Positions 16,169 through 23,600 of a stretch of 24,341 nt of DNA are shown here, piece after piece; within the stretch, counting starts at the first letter, position 1; each line of letters opens with the position of its first letter. The stretch comes from Akkermansiaceae bacterium UBA4145. Lineage in GTDB: Bacteria > Verrucomicrobiota > Verrucomicrobiia > Verrucomicrobiales > Akkermansiaceae. A program made the translations under genes and the position numbers. The stretch spans positions 1 to 24,341 of the forward strand of contig DFWB01000032.1 in the NCBI GenBank assembly GCA_002380675.1. The letters run 5' to 3'. A model generated the notes under the pieces. That model was not told the DNA's origin. It was given only the letters and a program-made list of their open reading frames with translations, and did no database searches.

Positions 16169-17182
16169 TTAACGCAAAGTGCGGGAAAGAGCCTTGAAGG
16201 GTAGGAGCCCAGAACGCGTCGCTCCTGACAGGAAAGCTCTCCCCGTATGGGTCAGCAAGAACGGATGCAGAATACGCGCCATATGAAGGCGACGCCGAAA
16301 TCTCGCCTTGAGACCTCTACGAACATCCCGCACCACCTTTTCCCAAGATGCTATCCCCTCTGAATATTGACGGAGTGACTCCAATGCGGTCTCGGCAGCT
16401 TCAAATGCCATCGACATTCCATTCCCAGTAAAAGGAGGGATCATACTCTCTGCATCTCCAAGAGCCAAAAGCCCATCGTTCCCCGGCTGCCCTCCAAACC
16501 CTAGAGCACTGACTGCCGTAAAAGAACTGGGGTCGGGACCCGCCTCCTGCAATCGGACTGAAAGCCTCTTCAATCCATTAGCCGTGAGACAGTTCCATAA
16601 CATCTCAGCCCCCCTCCCCCCATAATGCTGTAGACGAAAAAGACCACACACGTTGACTCTTCCCTCCTCAACCGGAGCAAGACCAACATACCCGCTACGG
16701 CCCATATGCATTTCGAGACCTTGGAGATCCTGCAGATTTTCCACATGGATCTTCAGCCCCAACCATTTGCTCTTTCGCTTTCCTCTCCGACCCGCCGCCC
16801 AGACAACACCCTCTTGCCTCAGTTCCTTTTGGCGAGACCCCGTGTGGAGAGTTCCTCCAAGATCCTCAAACATTCCTGCCAGCTTTAAATCCAGCCAGTT
16901 TCTCGAGACTCCAATCGCAGGCCTTTCCAGCCTTCCGGCAAACATGTGGCGATTCCCAATAAACCAATGCGTCTCCTGACTGAGGATTGCCTTCGAAAAC
17001 AAATTCGCGATCCCCAGATTCGAGAGCGTCTCCTCTCCCACCCCATTGATAAACTCCCCGCAGACCTTGTGACGAGGATATCGACCAGCCTCGTGGAGAA
17101 CCACAGGCACATCCGCACGACGAAGCGCAACTCCAAGAGAGAGCCCAGCCAACCCCCCACCTGCAATCGTAATCTGCCTCAT
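16169..17182 (-). CDS. FAD-dependent oxidoreductase (aromatic hydroxylase / geranylgeranyl-reductase-like)
   Basis: This is a flavoprotein of 337 residues. The N-terminal Rossmann motif GGGLAG (8-13) in ITIAGGGLAGLSLGVALRR is followed by the ribose-binding acid Glu31. Then come YPRHKVCGEF (the KVCGE signature of geranylgeranyl-reductase-like flavoproteins), and LLALGDAESMIPPFTGNGMS with the second FAD motif GD (242-243). The C-terminal 60 residues are basic and helical, perhaps membrane-associated. By context it is the probable hydroxylase acting on the ring made by the adjacent type III PKS, as SrsC does in Streptomyces griseus. The start ATG overlaps the stop of the methyltransferase gene as ATGA (17179-17182), which fixes the start and shows translational coupling; the open frame further upstream is not needed. 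A role in reducing an isoprenoid or acyl chain cannot be excluded. Confidence 0.85.
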   Translation of the reverse strand: MRQITIAGGGLAGLSLGVALRRADVPVVLHEAGRYPRHKVCGEFINGVGEETLSNLGIANLFSKAILSQETHWFIGNRHMFAGRLERPAIGVSRNWLDLKLAGMFEDLGGTLHTGSRQKELRQEGVVWAAGRRGKRKSKWLGLKIHVENLQDLQGLEMHMGRSGYVGLAPVEEGRVNVCGLFRLQHYGGRGAEMLWNCLTANGLKRLSVRLQEAGPDPSSFTAVSALGFGGQPGNDGLLALGDAESMIPPFTGNGMSMAFEAAETALESLRQYSEGIASWEKVVRDVRRGLKARFRRRLHMARILHPFLLTHTGRAFLSGATRSGLLPFKALSRTLR

Positions 17183-17814
17183 ACGCGTATTGCCCTCAAC
17201 CGGTAGCCTCCTCGTAATGTCATTGCCTCCTCCACTTTCCATTCATGGTCGAGACCCAGCATCAGGGGTAACTCTCCGGGCCTGAATCCAGCACGAATAC
17301 TCACCATCATATCATGGCGTGTCACCGGACCGAGAAATGGCTTCAATGCACACCCTTGTAACAGGGCCAAGTGAGAGCGAAGAGGCTCAACAAACAAAAG
17401 TTGATCCGCGCCCCGGAACCGTTTCCCCAATCGCTGTAGTTCCTCCACTTCCAGATGGTGCAGAATCAATGACCCCACCACAATACCCTGGAAAGTCTCC
17501 TTATTCTCAAGAAAGTCTCCCTGCTGCCAGAGTAGTGATTCACACAAATCAGCGGGCCTAGGTGATAAGTCATAGCCACAGAGACGAAAGCCCTGCGCTG
17601 CGATCTTTCTCAGAAGACATCCATCTCCCGCTCCAAGCTCATGGACTTCTGCACCATGCGCCGCTTCCGAAAGGCCGGAAAGAATCCAGCGACTATTCCC
17701 CATGACTCTGTTGATGAACCTCAATTCCCGCCGACTGCGCTGCGCCTGCCGATCATCAGGAGGAAGCGAGTCGAGGATTTCAGGAGTCACACTACGATGG
17801 TGCACGTATGACAT
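17179..17814 (-). CDS. SAM-dependent methyltransferase of the type III PKS cluster
   Basis: This is a 211-residue class I methyltransferase. Motif I is VHELGAGDG (57-65), followed by GYDLSP (80-85), a QQGDF segment as motif II (97-101), SLILHHLEVEEL (115-126) and LLFVEPLRS. The N-terminal segment RRELRFINRVMGNSRWIL, which precedes motif I, matches the lead-in of small methyltransferases that neighbour type III PKS genes. The frame is open up to a GTG at 17988 (269 residues). I prefer the ATG at 17814, because the extra 58 residues fall outside the domain and the 17988 start has no ribosome binding site. Its stop overlaps the flavoprotein start by 4 bp (ATGA). The probable task is O- or C-methylation of the polyketide ring, as SrsB does in Streptomyces griseus. 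The long form would begin only 9 bp after the NOS gene. Confidence 0.83.
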   Translation of the reverse strand: MSYVHHRSVTPEILDSLPPDDRQAQRSRRELRFINRVMGNSRWILSGLSEAAHGAEVHELGAGDGCLLRKIAAQGFRLCGYDLSPRPADLCESLLWQQGDFLENKETFQGIVVGSLILHHLEVEELQRLGKRFRGADQLLFVEPLRSHLALLQGCALKPFLGPVTRHDMMVSIRAGFRPGELPLMLGLDHEWKVEEAMTLRGGYRLRAIRV

Positions 17815-17997
17815 TCTCTCGATCCAAGGGCACATGGCAACACAAGTGATAAGTGTGTGGAGGAAGTATGGAATTTGAGTGTCGCGGACCGCCCTTCCGA
17901 CAAAGGTCCCTATTCCCCTGAAATTGGATAGCCAGGACAGATCCTCCAGAGCAGTCCGCCCCCGAACGGGAATCGATGACACGCCCACTCCGGCGGA

Positions 17998-19158
17998 CTA
18001 ACTGAAACGGCCCAGGAGTTCTCTTCCCCTCTGCGTTCTCCACGGCTCCTGCTGAAGGAGGAAATTGGGTAATCTGGGCTGCAACTGGTATGCCCGGTGG
18101 AACACCCCAGTCGCCGATCCCGCAACAGGCGGCACGATCCACGACCATTCTGCTTGCACCTCCCGCCCGGCCTGCTCCTCACGGCTGCAGAACTTGAGGA
18201 ACTCGCGTGATGCGCTATGATGATCAACCATCCTGACCCCCTCCCGCTCAAACGAGTGCAGCACCGCTTCATTGAGCACCACAAGAGACCGATCTTTCCA
18301 CAACAGAGATCGTTTGCAATCGAGTCCAAGTCGCTCAGCAATTACTGGCAACAGATTGTAGCGACCCTCATCCCCGAGATTGCGCGAGCCGATCTCTGTC
18401 CCCATATACCACCCGTTGAATGGAGCACAGGGATAGAGCTCTTTTCCAGTAGCGAGCAACATATCCGACAGAGTGGGAAGAGCGTACCACTTCAACCCAA
18501 GCGCCTCGAACCATGCATGATCAGGATGCTCTAATTTCACCTCTAAAACTACGCCAGGCGGCAACTCACGAACCCGCAATTGCTCCCCACATTGAATAAC
18601 GAGGGGAAGCAGATCGAATGCTCCAGGAGCAGAAGGAGGCCTCCACCCAAGCCCACAGACAATCTCCGTAAATTCTACGTTCATGGGATCCCCAAGAACC
18701 CCACCGTCACGCTGACGGTAACCCGCATAGCGGATCAGCTGGTGATTCCATATTCGAATTTCCTTCCCGGGTTCCTCCCAGCGCCCAAAGACAGTCTGGG
18801 TTGGCACGATCCGACCTCCATTGGTCGCGCATTCGAGATGCTTCACGCAGGCCTCGAACACTGAATCGGGATCCGTTATCGACCGGGCGTCTACAACTTG
18901 GAGGGATTGCCAGTGCAGCCGTCCTATACAGCGCACTGATTCTCTCCAGGCCTCTCGGGCCTCTTCCTCGATAGTCCGATCAGGACCATCGTTGTCACAG
19001 AGAGACGCACTGTCAGCGAGCGCATCCCAGCGGCGGGTGTGGTCAAGCACACCCCTGCTCGACCCGAAAGGACAGCTTTCCTCATGCGCCCCAGATCCTC
19101 TCTCCGTACCGACAGGAAAGTCTCCCATATCTGGTGAAGATACCTCTTCCGGACTCAT
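17998..19158 (-). CDS. nos: Bacterial nitric oxide synthase, oxygenase domain only
   Basis: This protein makes nitric oxide and citrulline from arginine through N-hydroxyarginine at a heme-thiolate centre. It has 386 residues, close to the roughly 360 of Bacillus NOS, with no reductase domain. The whole oxygenase fold is recognisable: RCIGRLHWQSLQVVDARS with heme ligand Cys77, GRIVPTQTVFG, IWNHQLIRYAGYRQ, GDPMNVEFTEI, GWRPPSAPGAFDLLPLVIQ, KWYALP, PFNGWYMGTEIGSRN with the arginine-binding Glu255, LWKDRSLVVLNEAVLHSF, MVDHHSASREFLKF and WSWIVPPVAGSATGVFHRAY. The first 65 residues are diverged and the usual AWRNS before the heme Cys reads AWRES. The ATG at 19158 has GAGG ten bases upstream; a GTG at 19176 is the alternative. 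No dedicated reductase is nearby, which is usual for bacterial NOS. It lies upstream of the methyltransferase-flavoprotein-PKS trio on the same strand. Confidence 0.93.
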   Translation of the reverse strand: MSPEEVSSPDMGDFPVGTERGSGAHEESCPFGSSRGVLDHTRRWDALADSASLCDNDGPDRTIEEEAREAWRESVRCIGRLHWQSLQVVDARSITDPDSVFEACVKHLECATNGGRIVPTQTVFGRWEEPGKEIRIWNHQLIRYAGYRQRDGGVLGDPMNVEFTEIVCGLGWRPPSAPGAFDLLPLVIQCGEQLRVRELPPGVVLEVKLEHPDHAWFEALGLKWYALPTLSDMLLATGKELYPCAPFNGWYMGTEIGSRNLGDEGRYNLLPVIAERLGLDCKRSLLWKDRSLVVLNEAVLHSFEREGVRMVDHHSASREFLKFCSREEQAGREVQAEWSWIVPPVAGSATGVFHRAYQLQPRLPNFLLQQEPWRTQRGRELLGRFS

Positions 19159-19277
19159 GTGGCCTTTACCTCTCACAGGAACCTTTCTTTTTCAATTCGG
19201 AAGAAAGCGCTCCTCCCTGCTTCAGCAGGACAATACCATCCCCAAAACAGATTCAATATTGCTCAACACCCATGCCC

Positions 19278-19361
19278 TGCCGCCGGAGGGACTCGAACCC
19301 TCACTCCGTTACCGGAAGCGGATTTTAAGTCCGCAGCGTCTACCAATTCCGCCACGGCGGC
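19278..19361 (-). tRNA. tRNA-Leu (anticodon UAA)
   Basis: The 84-base minus-strand sequence folds as a class II tRNA. The acceptor arms GCCGCCG and CGGCGGC pair over seven bases, with A as discriminator. The D arm contains the AATTGGTAGAC segment. The anticodon stem GCGGA/TCCGC encloses loop CTTAAAA, giving anticodon TAA at 19325-19327. A long variable arm (CCG, GTAA, CGG) and the T arm GAGGG TTCGAGT CCCTC follow. The 3' CCA is not encoded. The gene lies 120 bp upstream of the NOS start, with its 3' end facing it. Confidence 0.95.
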
Positions 19362-19362
19362 A

Positions 19363-19777
19363 TGGGAGGAAAAAACTACAAAACCTGAGTCATAATACAA
19401 TCATAGTGAACTGGCAGAGAGGAATTAGGCACCCAAACACCGGACCGGTAGGATCTCTAGGTCGTAGACAGTGCTACCGCGTTCCCAGTGCCACCATGGC
19501 CCACGTGTATCTGTCGCTCAATTGAGACCTCCCTGACCAGACCCTCGATCATTGAGGCCTCTCACATTCTGCCTGTCCCGAAATCTGCATTGGTAATACC
19601 ATCGGATACCCATCCATCTGTCATGTGAGCCATGAGCCCCGCTTGGTCGCAGGACAGCTACTTAAACAACTGCCATTCCGAACCCCCTCAAACGCTTCAC
19701 TCACCTCAACACCCTCTCCAAACCCTCTCTGATTCCAGCCTCAAATACCGGCACGTTGTGGTTCTCTACGGAAAAAA
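19363..19777. other. Gene-poor stretch between tRNA-Leu and the sugar isomerase-like gene
   Basis: About 415 bp with no convincing gene on either strand. Apart from the possible tRNA promoter at its left end I see only C/T-rich sequence (19660-19740), no T-run hairpin, no tRNA-like fold and no repeat. The open frames that cross it are extensions of antisense shadows of the NOS gene. Confidence 0.6.
19392..19405 (-). promoter_or_regulatory. Possible -10 elements for tRNA-Leu
   Basis: On the minus strand TATGAT (19400-19405) and TATTAT (19392-19397) lie 31-44 bases upstream of the tRNA 5' end and resemble sigma-70 -10 boxes. No convincing TTGACA-like -35 element is found at the right spacing, so the assignment is tentative. 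Confidence 0.25.
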
Positions 19778-20656
19778 CTACAAGCTCCTAAGGTAGGTCA
19801 TACTCTCCACAATACTCTTAAGGGGCGCGGGGCTATGATCCTGCTCGACATGGCAGTGTGATACCCCGGCTTCGTGGGCAGCAACAATGATAGGCTCCAT
19901 ATCGATCATACCTTTGCCCAGCTCCTTGAACGCCTCCTTTGGCAGCCCTCCAAAACTGGGGACCTTAGTTCCCTTTTTCAGATCCTTGAGATGAAGCTGG
20001 GAGATACGTCCTTTGAGCTTATTGATGAGTTGGACTGGTTCGATATTGCCTACTTTGACCCAGAAAACATCTAGCTCGAACTGCATCTCAGAGCTGAATT
20101 CCTTGACGAAGACATCGAATCCGGAAACGCCATCCTCCTTCGGCTCAAACTCAAAGGCATGGTTGTGGTAGGCCAGCTGGACTCCATGCTTCTTCGCCAG
20201 TGATGCCGCCTTATTGCAGTTTTCGGCAGTCCGCTTGTAGTCGTCGAGGGTTTCGCGATCCTTGCCATGGAGGTAAGGGATCACAAGATGGCTAAGACCT
20301 ACCTTGGCTGCCTTTTCGAGAGTCTTGCGGAAGTCGGCAAACTCCTTGTCGGCTGGGTTAACCACTGACTCCCACTCAAAGTGTGAGGAGTGCAATTGGA
20401 GTCCCACCGCCTTGGCCGCTTTGATCATCGGGTCGCAATTAGGAAAACCATACATCTCCCCTTGGGCATAGCCGGCCTCCTTGACCACCTTGATGGTACC
20501 GAGGGGGTCCTTCCTGATCTGATTTCGAAGGGTGTAGAGTTGAATTCCTATCTGGCGGCGAAACTTGTCGTTCTCCTCAAGAGCGAGGAGACTCCGGGTG
20601 GGGCCGGCGAAAAGAGCGGTAGCGGTGGCGGTGCGCAGAAAGGAGCGTCGTCTCAT
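19778..20656 (-). CDS. Tat-exported sugar phosphate isomerase/epimerase-like TIM-barrel protein
   Basis: This protein of 292 residues belongs to the xylose-isomerase-like TIM-barrel superfamily (AP endonuclease 2 fold). The N-terminus MRRRSFLRTATATALFAG carries a twin-arginine signal (RRxFL), so it is exported folded, probably with metal bound. The barrel starts at IGIQLYTLRNQI (36-47). Metal-site strands follow: VIPYLHG, the YHNHAFEFEP segment, FELDVFWVKVG with an Asp, ISQLHLKDLKKG with a His, and SHCHVEQDHSP with a Glu, the usual ligand positions. Secreted Tat-dependent members of this family are common in Planctomycetes, Verrucomicrobia and Bacteroidetes and are thought to act on sugars or inositols, but the substrate is not predictable here. 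The gene stands alone on the minus strand, with 239 bp of featureless sequence upstream and no strong Shine-Dalgarno. Confidence 0.87.
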   Translation of the reverse strand: MRRRSFLRTATATALFAGPTRSLLALEENDKFRRQIGIQLYTLRNQIRKDPLGTIKVVKEAGYAQGEMYGFPNCDPMIKAAKAVGLQLHSSHFEWESVVNPADKEFADFRKTLEKAAKVGLSHLVIPYLHGKDRETLDDYKRTAENCNKAASLAKKHGVQLAYHNHAFEFEPKEDGVSGFDVFVKEFSSEMQFELDVFWVKVGNIEPVQLINKLKGRISQLHLKDLKKGTKVPSFGGLPKEAFKELGKGMIDMEPIIVAAHEAGVSHCHVEQDHSPAPLKSIVESMTYLRSL

Positions 20657-20895
20657 AGGTGGATAGGAGCATGATTGGGGGCCCTAGGACAAGAACGTCG
20701 TGTGCTTCAATCGGCTGCAGCAGTGCCAAACATTACCGAGAAAAACCTGTCCTCACCTCCTCAAGCCCTGAGAAACTACAAAGTCAAAACCCTTTAAACA
20801 ACAAATCATCAGGGAGTTAGAATCCAAGACCTCTCCCAAAGACCGCTGTAAATCCGCAGTGCATACAGTTGCCCGCCAAAGCGGCATACTCGTGG

Positions 20896-22617
20896 TCAAT
20901 TGTCCTGCGGGACGGACTCCGGCTCATCCGGCTTTTCTTCCTCGATGATTTCGAGAGGCTCTACCTCAGGCGCAGGGGCCACCTCCGGTGCAACGAGAGG
21001 CTCCACCTCAGGCTCCGGCACTTCTCCCGTGTTCCGCACCTTGCTCTCGATCCCCTCGATCGCCCGCTCAATCAGGAGAACCACATCAGATCCCCTCTCA
21101 GATTTTTCAAGTGCGCTTCGAAGCTTGGGTAGACTTAGCTCCGTCCCCACTCTCCGGAGAATGAGCAAGGCAGACCTCTGGGCCGCTAAATCATCACCGG
21201 AATCGATCGACTGGGCGATGACTTCCTCCATCTCACTACCCATGGCAATAACCTCTCCCTCCCAGCTCAGCGGGGCTTTCTCCCAAAGCTCTTTCAACAG
21301 GGGTATCAATCCTGCGGAACGGCGCTCGACAAGAAATTGAATCGTGCTCTTTGGGACGCTTTGCTGGCTGGAAATAAGATCTGAGACAAGGCGAACCACG
21401 GCGCGCTCTGCACCGTCTCCCGGAGAGGACCAGACCATGATAGCCTTGCAGATCGTCGAACGGAAATCCGTATCGGCTTCCTCATCCAGTAATTCCACGA
21501 GCCGCCCCGAAATTTCAGTCCGAAACCGGGTCGGCTCCACCGTTGAAAGCCGCTGAGCAGCATCCTTCACTCTGTCGACGTCAATATGCTCCAGCTCCTT
21601 CCGGTTCAGTACAATAAAGGACTCACTGGTCGTATCGTTTAATCTGACTTCAAGCTCCGAGCTGGGCTCCAGAAGATTCTCCCCCTTCACTTCAACCCGC
21701 AATACTCGGAGATCCTCATAGACGTCTTCCACGTTCGCAAAACGCTCCACGAGACCAACTAACTCCGGCATTTTGATGACAACCCCTTCGATAACCAAAA
21801 GCCCTCCCTCTCCCCGGGGGTAAAATGCCGGCCGAGCAGCAGACCCGGTCTTACGCTGAAGATATCTTTGAATCTGGTATCGGAAATGCTGCCGCATTCT
21901 AGGAGCCCAGAGTGCCCACACGGATTCCTGGCCAAATGTATCAATCGCTCTCTGGATCGGGTCATAGGTCATCTCTAAACGGGCTTTCTCTTCTGACATC
22001 CTGACCGGCTCAGAATCGGAAAACGCCCTTTCAGCAGGAGTCTGCTTTGGAGAAGAAGGCCCCCGGGTCAACGGATCCCCGGAAGGCATGAAAATACTCA
22101 GCCCCAATACTACTGCGGCAACTCCCACCCCTCCCAGAATCGTTTGCTTCTGACGACGGCGTCCTCCGGTAAAAATAAGCAATAGCCCAACTACGATAAC
22201 AAATCCACTCAGTAAGATTCGCTTCGCGGTTTCCATTTCACCGAAAAAGCCCTGTCCCATCCAACCGAAGACTAGAGCAACGAGATAGACCAAGAGAATG
22301 ACCATGCCTGCTATCCCGGCGATAGTCCGCCCGGGAGCCGGCGGAATCACATCCGCAGCGCTTGCCGCTTCACTATATAGAGCAGTGGCAAAATCAACCC
22401 TAGGCTTGGATTCGGACTGACTGGGAGCTACTCCATAGTGCTTCAACCCCGGCTTCTTAATATCACCCGGAAAATAGCGATCGCGCTCTCTGATAACGGA
22501 ATCTTTATCGACGATAAATTGCTTTTCACACGACCCGCATTCCACAGTCCTCCCTTTCAGCTCCTCATCGACTGTGAATTGGCGCTGACAGGCGGGGCAT
22601 TGGATGCGGAGACTCAT
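20896..22617 (-). CDS. Zinc-ribbon membrane protein with helical C-terminal region, function unknown
   Basis: This protein has 573 residues. It starts with a zinc ribbon, CPAC (7-10) and CGSC (27-30), the short form seen at the N-terminus of many verrucomicrobial and planctomycetal proteins. A polar linker leads to three probable membrane helices (about 98-119, 133-151 and 159-177). A long soluble region follows. It contains a segment with RGEGGLLVIEGVVIKMPELV and a helical stretch from about 380 to 520 with repeated R-S-A-L-L-I-L-R-like patterns that could be HEAT-type repeats. The tail is rich in Pro, Glu and Val (EPEVEPLVAPEVAPAPEVEP) and likely disordered. I know no named function. It is divergent from the COG1579 gene, with a 154-bp shared upstream region that holds a 12-bp palindrome. 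Confidence 0.78.
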   Translation of the reverse strand: MSLRIQCPACQRQFTVDEELKGRTVECGSCEKQFIVDKDSVIRERDRYFPGDIKKPGLKHYGVAPSQSESKPRVDFATALYSEAASAADVIPPAPGRTIAGIAGMVILLVYLVALVFGWMGQGFFGEMETAKRILLSGFVIVVGLLLIFTGGRRRQKQTILGGVGVAAVVLGLSIFMPSGDPLTRGPSSPKQTPAERAFSDSEPVRMSEEKARLEMTYDPIQRAIDTFGQESVWALWAPRMRQHFRYQIQRYLQRKTGSAARPAFYPRGEGGLLVIEGVVIKMPELVGLVERFANVEDVYEDLRVLRVEVKGENLLEPSSELEVRLNDTTSESFIVLNRKELEHIDVDRVKDAAQRLSTVEPTRFRTEISGRLVELLDEEADTDFRSTICKAIMVWSSPGDGAERAVVRLVSDLISSQQSVPKSTIQFLVERRSAGLIPLLKELWEKAPLSWEGEVIAMGSEMEEVIAQSIDSGDDLAAQRSALLILRRVGTELSLPKLRSALEKSERGSDVVLLIERAIEGIESKVRNTGEVPEPEVEPLVAPEVAPAPEVEPLEIIEEEKPDEPESVPQDN

Positions 22618-22699
22618 CAGACAGGTATCTACCGGGCGACGCGATAAGGATTGCCCTTAAGTGAGGCATTTTCAACATATTCCGGGCGAACTTTCTACT

Positions 22700-22711
22700 G
22701 AGGGCGCCCTC
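22700..22711. promoter_or_regulatory. 12-bp perfect palindrome in a divergent promoter region
   Basis: GAGGGCGCCCTC is a perfect palindrome in the 154-bp region between the divergent zinc-ribbon membrane protein and the COG1579 gene. It might be an operator. CTTAAG-containing sequence lies on both sides (near 22658 and 22711). No known regulator motif is recognised. Confidence 0.3.
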
Positions 22712-22771
22712 TTAAGCGGCGCATTGAAGACGGGACCTTGACCCTATGAGCTGGTAGGCTAGGAAAGGTCA

Positions 22772-23476
22772 ATGCCGCCAGACATCACCGCACTACTGAG
22801 TCTGCAGGAACGGGACCTCCGCCTCCAAGAACTCCGTAAGGAACTGCAACGCATCCCTATGGAGCAGGAACTGGCCGGAAAGCGGCTGGCGGCGCATCAG
22901 GCCGCTGTGGACGACGCGAAGGCCTCTCTTCAGGAGAATGAGGTTGCCATCAAGGGTGTCGAACTTGACATCGGAACCCGCAAAGAATCCATCTCTCGGC
23001 TTAAAACGCAGCAGTTTGAGACCAAAAAGAATGAGGAATATCAGGCTCTGGGGGTCAAAGTCACCCATTACGCCCAAGACATAGATGGACTCGAGACCCG
23101 TGAACTGGAGCTCATGGAAAAGAGCGACGGGCTGAAAACGTTATTGGCGGAGGCGGAAACAGCTTACGCGAGGACAAAAGGGGGGGTAGATGAAGAGGTG
23201 GAGATGCTCCAAAAACGGGCGGATCAGTTCTCCCGGGAGGCAGAATCTCTCGAAGGAGAGCGGAAACAGCTACTTGTTGGCATTGAAGAGGACACGATCT
23301 CTATCTACGAACGCCTCTTGGATAAGTTAGGATCGCCAGTAGTGGTGCAGATAACACGCGAGCGGCAATGTCTCGGCTGTCACGTCAAGGCCACTCCGGC
23401 AACCATGGTCCGCGTGCAAGCCGGCAAGGAACTGGTGAATTGCGAGAATTGCGGTAGAATCCTCTATCCCCAGTAA
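22772..23476 (+). CDS. COG1579-family coiled-coil protein with C4 zinc ribbon
   Basis: This protein has 234 residues. Residues about 5-175 form a long antiparallel coiled coil (LLSLQERDLRLQELRKELQR, ESISRLKTQQFETKKNEEYQ). It ends in a zinc ribbon with CLGC (200-203) and CENC (224-227), then GRILYPQ. This is the C4-type zinc-ribbon family COG1579, which includes chlamydial CT398/CdsZ and actinobacterial proteins. It is widespread in bacteria, with proposed roles as a nucleic-acid-binding or protein-scaffold factor; the function in this phylum is not established. The KNEEYQAL turn of the coiled coil is the most conserved part and is present. The start is supported by AGGAAAGG eight bases or fewer upstream. 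The rplS gene follows 124 bp downstream on the same strand, with a hairpin in between. Confidence 0.9.
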   Translation: MPPDITALLSLQERDLRLQELRKELQRIPMEQELAGKRLAAHQAAVDDAKASLQENEVAIKGVELDIGTRKESISRLKTQQFETKKNEEYQALGVKVTHYAQDIDGLETRELELMEKSDGLKTLLAEAETAYARTKGGVDEEVEMLQKRADQFSREAESLEGERKQLLVGIEEDTISIYERLLDKLGSPVVVQITRERQCLGCHVKATPATMVRVQAGKELVNCENCGRILYPQ

Positions 23477-23488
23477 AACTAGGATCAG

Positions 23489-23511
23489 AGATGCAAAAAA
23501 CGATTGCATCT
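23489..23511 (+). terminator. Hairpin between the COG1579 gene and rplS
   Basis: AGATGCAA (23489-23496) pairs perfectly with TTGCATCT (23504-23511) around a 7-base loop, 13 bases after the stop codon. No T-run follows, so it may be a transcript 3'-end stabiliser or an imperfect terminator rather than an efficient intrinsic one. Confidence 0.4.
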
Positions 23512-23544
23512 GCCAGGGGCATCGTGTAGCCCTCCCGCCCCCCC

Positions 23545-23569
23545 AGAGCACTGTTTGAACCGATGCTCT
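23545..23569 (+). promoter_or_regulatory. Small inverted repeat in the rplS leader
   Basis: AGAGCA and TGCTCT (23545-23550 and 23564-23569) are separated by 13 bases, ending 31 bases before the rplS start codon. It could form a leader stem, as often found upstream of ribosomal protein genes, but matches no known L19 leader that I can verify. Confidence 0.2.
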
Positions 23570-23600
23570 ACGAACTCATCCTCCCTCCCCAATACAATCC

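Noticed and set aside
16169..17182. The flavoprotein as the dedicated electron donor of the NOS.
   Set aside because: It has a single FAD Rossmann fold of the hydroxylase/geranylgeranyl-reductase type, with no FMN flavodoxin or NADPH-ferredoxin-reductase domain as in NOS reductases.
19216..19229. Hairpin CCTGC-TTCA-GCAGG between tRNA-Leu and NOS as a tRNA terminator.
   Set aside because: Five-pair stem without a following T-run; not distinguishable from chance.
19278..19361. tRNA-Leu as an integration site for a genomic island carrying the NOS/PKS genes.
   Set aside because: The tRNA 3' end faces the cluster, but I found no copy of its last bases (T-arm and acceptor) further left in the window, and no integrase.
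18821..19525. Plus-strand open frame of 234 codons over the NOS 5' end and the tRNA.
   Set aside because: It lies antisense to the NOS gene and runs through the tRNA; low-complexity Ser/Arg composition, no domain.
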